A model generated the notes under the pieces. That model saw only the letters and a program-made list of their open reading frames with translations, ran no database searches and was not told the DNA's origin. Source: Litoreibacter roseus (GTDB taxonomy: Bacteria; Pseudomonadota; Alphaproteobacteria; Rhodobacterales; Rhodobacteraceae). From it: a DNA stretch of 64,000 nucleotides. The stretch is taken from positions 62,001 to 126,000 of the forward strand of contig NZ_BLJE01000007.1 of assembly GCF_009811795.1 (NCBI RefSeq), written 5' to 3'. Below are positions 59,918-64,000 of this stretch, piece by piece (the stretch's first letter is position 1; each line of letters starts with the position of its first letter). Position numbers and translations under genes: made by a program.

Positions 59918-61474
59918 ATGAAAACCACTTCACCCAGTCCCGTGTTCCGGGATATGGGACAACACGGCTTTGATCCCGAAACTGATTTGTCTTCTGATGT
60001 TCTGATCATTGGCAGCGGAATGGGAGGCGCTGCATTTGCTGCCGGCCTAGCCTCGACCGGTCTCAAAGTACGCATGCTCGAGGCGGGTGATTTCATCCCG
60101 GACGCGCCGGACAACCGGACGCCGCAGGCCGTCTATCACGAAATGCGCTTTCACAGCCGGGATCGGTGGCTTGACAAAAACGACAGAGCCTTCGTGCCCG
60201 GCACCTATGAATGGGTAGGCGGGAATAGTAAGTTCTTCGGAGCCGTCCTATACCGCTTTCGCGAAATCGATTTTCATGAACGGCACTATGCCGAGGGCAT
60301 CTCACCGGCTTGGCCTTTCGATTACGGTGAACTGCAGCCTTGGTATGAAAAAGCGGAGCGTATGCTACATGTTCGGGGCGTTACGGGTGAGGACTCCACG
60401 GAACCTTCGGGGCCGTATGGATACGACTTCCCCAAAGTTCCGGATGAGCCTGCTATTGCCGAGTTACGCCGCAGGCTGGAGATAGACGGAGGGATCGGCA
60501 CGGCGACACTGCCGCTCGGTGTCGACACAGACGCATGGCTTGCCGAGGGGCAGGGGCCCTGGGACGGCTACCCTGACGCGACCTGTCAGGGCAAGATGGA
60601 GGCGGAATCCAGATTGCTTCCGCTCGCAGCGCAAAACAAGCGCTTTAAGCTGATCACCAGCGCCCGTGCGACGCGCCTGCTTGTGGAGCCGGGTGGGTCG
60701 CGGATCGCGAGTGTGGTCTTTGAACGCGACGGACGGGAATGGACCCACAACTCAAAGCTTGTCGTTGTTGCGGCAGGTGCAGTGAATAGTGCGGCTCTGC
60801 TTTTGCGGTCAGGGGTTGCAAACAGCTCTGATCAGGTCGGGCGCAACTTCATGAACCACATATTCAGCGTTCTGATCGCCATCGATCCACGTTTCCGCAA
60901 CACAAGCGCCTATCAGAAGACCATCACATCAAACGCCTTCTACGATACGCAAAACGACACCGGCCAAGCACTGGGCAATATCCAGCTGCTTGGGCGGCTC
61001 TATGGCGACACGCTTGCACATGACGTCAAGTATTTGCCGCGCTTTGCATTGAACTGGATCGCAGATCACTCGGCGCATTTCTTTCTGCAAACCGAAGATG
61101 TTCCAAAGCCGGAGAACCGAGTTACGTTGAAAGGTGACCGGATCAAGCTGGAATGGCACCGCGACCACATCCCCACCCATCAGACCTTTGTCAAACGGGC
61201 GAAGCAGCTATTGCGCGATGCGCGGTTTCCTATCGTTTTGCATCGGTTGATGGATGAGGCACTGCCCTATCACCAATGCGGCACCGTATGTATGGGAAGC
61301 GATTCGAAAACCTCGGTATTGAATCCTCAAAATGTCAGCTGGGATCACCCCAATCTGATAGTTGCGGACGCCAGCGCTCTTGTTTCGTCCGCTGGCGTGA
61401 ACCCGGCACTGACGGTTGCCGCTCTTTCCCTGCGGGCTGCGCATCATGCGCTTGATAGGTTCGCCCAACTCTAA
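59918..61474 (+). CDS. GMC family oxidoreductase
   Basis: The 518-residue FAD enzyme has the dinucleotide motif GSGMGG at 32-37, YEWVGGNSKFFGAVLYRFRE, the catalytic His near residue 452 (YHQCGTVCMG) and its Asn partner near 494 (SAGVNPALTVAA). The C-terminal block is like that of sugar (glucoside/pyranose/gluconate) dehydrogenases of the GMC family. No Tat or Sec signal is visible, so it probably acts in the cytoplasm. It would oxidise a hydroxyl of the imported substrate to a ketone or lactone. Confidence 0.87.
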   Translation: MKTTSPSPVFRDMGQHGFDPETDLSSDVLIIGSGMGGAAFAAGLASTGLKVRMLEAGDFIPDAPDNRTPQAVYHEMRFHSRDRWLDKNDRAFVPGTYEWVGGNSKFFGAVLYRFREIDFHERHYAEGISPAWPFDYGELQPWYEKAERMLHVRGVTGEDSTEPSGPYGYDFPKVPDEPAIAELRRRLEIDGGIGTATLPLGVDTDAWLAEGQGPWDGYPDATCQGKMEAESRLLPLAAQNKRFKLITSARATRLLVEPGGSRIASVVFERDGREWTHNSKLVVVAAGAVNSAALLLRSGVANSSDQVGRNFMNHIFSVLIAIDPRFRNTSAYQKTITSNAFYDTQNDTGQALGNIQLLGRLYGDTLAHDVKYLPRFALNWIADHSAHFFLQTEDVPKPENRVTLKGDRIKLEWHRDHIPTHQTFVKRAKQLLRDARFPIVLHRLMDEALPYHQCGTVCMGSDSKTSVLNPQNVSWDHPNLIVADASALVSSAGVNPALTVAALSLRAAHHALDRFAQL

Positions 61475-61505
61475 TTCTCTAAGCTAAGAAAAGGACCCCA
61501 GAAAA

Positions 61506-61823
61506 ATGTTGCTTCACTGCGTTTACCTGTCGTTGAAACCCGAGACTGAAGATCGTGATTTGGCTGAGCTTATGTCAGCCTTGTCCAGCTTGTCGGACGA
61601 AATTGACGGTATGGGCTGCGTTGATCATGGCCCAAATCGAGACTTTGAAAGCAAATCCGAGGACTTTCCATATGGTTTCGTAATTCCCTTCAATAACGCT
61701 GAAGCGCTTGCGCGTTATGCTGAAAATCCAAAGCACAAGCGGATTGCGGAGGGCTTGATTGCAAGCTGTAAAGGCGGCGCCGACGGCATTGTAGTCTTTG
61801 ACCTGGAAACTGGGGCATCATAG
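61506..61823 (+). CDS. Dabb-domain (stress-responsive A/B barrel) protein
   Basis: The 105-residue protein has the dimeric alpha/beta barrel pattern (LLHCVYLSLKPETEDRDLAELMSALSSL; YGFVIPFNNAEALARYAENPKHKRIAEGL). Members range from small binding proteins to cofactor-free enzymes. It closes the operon, 31 bp after the GMC gene, which implies a role with the ketone product or its isomerisation, but no active-site residues can be assigned. Confidence 0.78.
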   Translation: MLLHCVYLSLKPETEDRDLAELMSALSSLSDEIDGMGCVDHGPNRDFESKSEDFPYGFVIPFNNAEALARYAENPKHKRIAEGLIASCKGGADGIVVFDLETGAS

Positions 61824-62097
61824 CTGCTTGGTAAATGTCCATTGCACCTGACCCAGTGCGCCCCGATTAACTTTATTGATCAAGGCGCTATACCATTTGC
61901 CGATTCTGACAGCTTTCCTGAGCCAACATAAAAGGCGTTGACACATTCAGAAAGCGGAAGCGTCCTGCGAAAAATCTGTAATACATGGTATCAGAGAAGG
62001 GCTGCAAGCGCCTCGATTGATCCGGCCGCTCTTCATTGACTTGAAATGAACAGCATTCGGTGCGCTTTAGCTTTGCTGCTGATTGATATGCAATAAG

Positions 62098-63009
62098 CTA
62101 CGACTTCAACTCTTTCCGCATTTTTCCTGGAGTTGAGCCTAGCTTGTCTCGAAAAACGTCTGTCATATGGCTTTGTGAGGAAAACCCACACCGTATGGCC
62201 ACAGCAGCGAGGGGTGTCGATGTTGTCGCAAGCTCGTGTTGCGCTCGCTCAAGTCGTCTAGATAAGACATATTGATAGGGTGAACATCCTGTTGCTTCTC
62301 GGAAGTCCTTGGAAAACTGGCTTAAGGGCAGATTAACAAGCTCTGCAAGGTCTTGCGTATTAAATGCTCTACCGAGGTTTTCAACGATGTATTCGTCAAT
62401 CTTGGTTATTTGCTTGCGTGTCAGTCCGAATGATTTCCTTGTGAGCGGCTCTTCAGCTAGCTGTAAGAGCCTTGCCACTATGGATTGCCAAAAGGCGTCT
62501 ACCATCAGATCGTATGCCACTCCCTCATTCGCCGCTTCTTTCCAGAGGTTCTGAATAAGGACACGCAATGTCAGATCTTGAATAAAGGACTGCCCAACCA
62601 AGCGGTCGAAGACTGCAGTAGATGGGATGCCGTGCTCTTGCAGGAGGGACTTCAGCGTCTTTTGAGGACAAGCAATGACGATGATGTCGTTAGCACCACG
62701 AACCTTGTGAGAAGCGGACACTCCAGCAGGCGTAATCAAACTGCTTCCTGGATGGGATAATTTTTCACCAACCCACCCATCGCCAAAGTCCCAGTCGCTT
62801 GGCACGTTTTTGCCAAGACCCATACCAATTGTGAAATCGTCGACAGCAGGTGTCACTTGTTCGAAAGCCTCTGCTGAGATGCGCACTGCTTCTATGCCGA
62901 ATGCGCCACCTTCACGAAATTCCTTTTTGAAATTCGCGTGGCTCTCTGATCTTGTCAGAAATTTCGATATGGAACGTTTGTAGCTACTTCCTGCATGGCT
63001 GGTTAACAT
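62098..63009 (-). CDS. AraC family transcriptional regulator (tandem copy 2)
   Basis: The 303-residue protein ends in a two-HTH AraC domain (residues about 200-300; NTQDLAELVNLPLSQFSKDFREATGCSPYQYVLSRRL and AAVAIRCGFSSQSHMTDVFRDKLGSTP). The N-terminal 190 residues are an effector domain shared with its neighbour. GAGGAA within the end of the upstream gene serves its ATG. It is 6 bp downstream of the paralogue and surely co-transcribed. The target genes are not evident. Confidence 0.85.
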   Translation of the reverse strand: MLTSHAGSSYKRSISKFLTRSESHANFKKEFREGGAFGIEAVRISAEAFEQVTPAVDDFTIGMGLGKNVPSDWDFGDGWVGEKLSHPGSSLITPAGVSASHKVRGANDIIVIACPQKTLKSLLQEHGIPSTAVFDRLVGQSFIQDLTLRVLIQNLWKEAANEGVAYDLMVDAFWQSIVARLLQLAEEPLTRKSFGLTRKQITKIDEYIVENLGRAFNTQDLAELVNLPLSQFSKDFREATGCSPYQYVLSRRLERAQHELATTSTPLAAVAIRCGFSSQSHMTDVFRDKLGSTPGKMRKELKS

Positions 63010-63015
63010 ACTAAA

Positions 63016-63921
63016 TTATTCCTCAAGTGAGTAACGAAAGGTTCCAGGTGTGGAACCGAGTTTGCTGCGAAAAATATCGGTCATATGACTTTGGGATGAA
63101 AACCCGCATTCCAATGCGATAGCCGCTAAAGGTTTCTGGCTATGCGCAAGGGCGTCTTGAGCTGCTGCAAGACGTTGTTTTAAGACATATTGATAGGGTG
63201 AAAAGCCCGTGGCTTCCTTAAAGTCTCTGGAGAATTGCGAAATTGGTAGATTGGCAATTTCTGCTAAGTCAGTGGTGGCAAATGACTTAGCTATGTTTTC
63301 GCGAACAAATTCATCGATCGCAACCAATTGCCGGTGCGTAAGCCCGAAACTGACGACTCTAGGTTGCTTGTCTGCGAGACTAAGAAGGCACGAGATAACT
63401 TTTTGCCAGTGGGCATCAACCAGCAAGCCGGAAGAAGGGTTGGCACACTTGCTCTCTTTCCAAATGGCTAGCATGCTGAATTTTATGTCGGCGTTGTAAA
63501 TGAAGCGACGTTGCGTCAGGGAATCAAATACCGTGCTTGGATCAAGTCCATATGGCTCCAGGAGCCTGGTGAGAGTATCCTGTGGGCATCCTATGTGAAG
63601 TAGATCATGAGACCCGTGGACATCGTAGTCCACAACGACATTCGATGGGATTGCTATGATGCTCCCAACGTTTGCGGTTGTTTCACCCAACCAGCGATCT
63701 CCGAAATTCCAATTCGCTATGACATCTTTTGTGAGGCCCATGCCAAGCTGAAGCTCTGGCAAAGCGGGAGTCGAAGCTTGGTAAGCCTCCATTTTAGCGC
63801 GCAAGGCTTCCACGCCAAATGAACCGCCCGACCGAAAATTTTGTTCAAAGCCCTTATGGCTATTGGCCTCAGCGTAGAATTTGGAAATCTGTAGTTTTCT
63901 GGAGACGGAGGCAGCGTTCAT
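63016..63921 (-). CDS. AraC family transcriptional regulator (tandem copy 1)
   Basis: The 301-residue protein is a paralogue of the protein at 62098: both have SKF near residue 13-16, FGVEALR/FGIEAVR, LGMGLTKDV/IGMGLGKNV, and near-identical AraC domains (SQFSRDFKEATGFSPYQYVLKQRL; CGFSSQSHMTDIFRSKLGSTPG). The open frame extends to a TTG at 63942, but ATG 63921 aligns with the paralogue. The promoter lies near or beyond the window end. Confidence 0.85.
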   Translation of the reverse strand: MNAASVSRKLQISKFYAEANSHKGFEQNFRSGGSFGVEALRAKMEAYQASTPALPELQLGMGLTKDVIANWNFGDRWLGETTANVGSIIAIPSNVVVDYDVHGSHDLLHIGCPQDTLTRLLEPYGLDPSTVFDSLTQRRFIYNADIKFSMLAIWKESKCANPSSGLLVDAHWQKVISCLLSLADKQPRVVSFGLTHRQLVAIDEFVRENIAKSFATTDLAEIANLPISQFSRDFKEATGFSPYQYVLKQRLAAAQDALAHSQKPLAAIALECGFSSQSHMTDIFRSKLGSTPGTFRYSLEE

Positions 63922-64000
63922 AATCCAATCTCTGCTTCCCAATTACTGATGAAGATACGGCCTAAGGTCCTTGATAGCGCCTTTTTGAGTTCAAGTGGCA

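Noticed and set aside
50307-61823. Assignment of the operon as the known sulfoquinovose monooxygenase pathway
   Set aside because: A flavin reductase, an LLM monooxygenase and a sugar ABC system are shared features, but the LLM protein looks limonene-monooxygenase-like and not SsuD-like, no SQ glycosidase is present, and the enolase, ALDH, RibB, GMC and Dabb genes do not belong to that pathway.
61861-61899. GCGCC..GGCGC as a terminator after the Dabb gene
   Set aside because: The stem is only 5 bp with a loop of over 20 nt and no T run, so it is not convincing.
1-64000. CRISPR arrays, tRNA or rRNA genes, complete IS elements
   Set aside because: I found no regularly spaced repeats, no cloverleaf or rRNA-like sequence that I could recognise, and no transposase. 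Small tRNAs could be missed without a covariance search.

Overview
The window looks like chromosome or large-replicon sequence from an alphaproteobacterium of the Rhodobacteraceae / marine Roseobacter type. This is inferred from TRAP, TTT and Liv-type ABC uptake systems with Tat-exported binding proteins, densely packed catabolic operons with 1-4 nt start/stop overlaps, and a rhizobial (Ti-type) traA / traC-traD-coupling-protein block. I recognised no rRNA, tRNA, CRISPR array or complete insertion sequence.

Layout. 1-5751: end of a beta-propeller protein, an MFS transporter, and two membrane-protein/TetR pairs, each divergent over its own palindromic operators. 5838-19895: a LysR regulator divergent from a long operon for a phenolic compound. 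It holds maleylacetate reductase, a LivKGFHM-type ABC importer, a TfdB-like FAD phenol monooxygenase, hydroxyquinol 1,2-dioxygenase, a beta-keto acid cleavage enzyme (BKACE), a RutE/TcpB-like nitroreductase and a TRAP transporter with fused DctQM. The predicted flow is phenol, hydroxyquinol, maleylacetate, 3-oxoadipate, then BKACE cleavage in place of the usual CoA-transferase/thiolase. 20579-24067: a Tat-exported molybdopterin oxidoreductase with its cytochrome b and an exported partner, divergent from an unusual regulator with two degenerate HD-GYP-like segments and a LuxR helix-turn-helix.

24950-36311: a mobile-element module with two SSB-like OB-fold proteins, a DUF736 protein, several small unknown genes, a two-gene unit (HTH protein plus a possible PD-(D/E)XK nuclease), a TrwB/TraD-type coupling protein, TraD, TraC and a 1238-residue TraA relaxase-helicase. 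The traC/traA intergenic region carries a good oriT candidate, whose nic-like core resembles RSF1010, and two adjacent perfect 18-bp palindromes. No integrase or mating-pair genes are visible, so the element may be only mobilisable or may continue in a part I cannot see.

36318-42658: a DapA-like protein lacking the Schiff-base lysine, a Dps-like protein, an NAD-dependent epimerase-like protein, a CPA2 K+/H+ antiporter, and a Tat-exported nitroreductase co-transcribed with a MarR regulator behind a promoter embedded in two operators. 43057-49968: LysR, a fluoroacetate-dehalogenase-like hydrolase, a TctCAB tricarboxylate transporter and a LeuCD-like hydro-lyase pair that diverges at substrate-contact segments.

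50307-61823: one tightly coupled operon with a sugar-type ABC importer, a mandelate-racemase-group enolase enzyme, an aldehyde dehydrogenase, a two-component flavin monooxygenase (luciferase-like plus flavin reductase), a FadR-type GntR regulator, a stand-alone DHBP synthase (flavin supply), a GMC oxidoreductase and a Dabb-fold protein. The combination does not match a pathway I know, and it is the best candidate here for an undescribed catabolic system. A tandem pair of AraC regulators closes the window.
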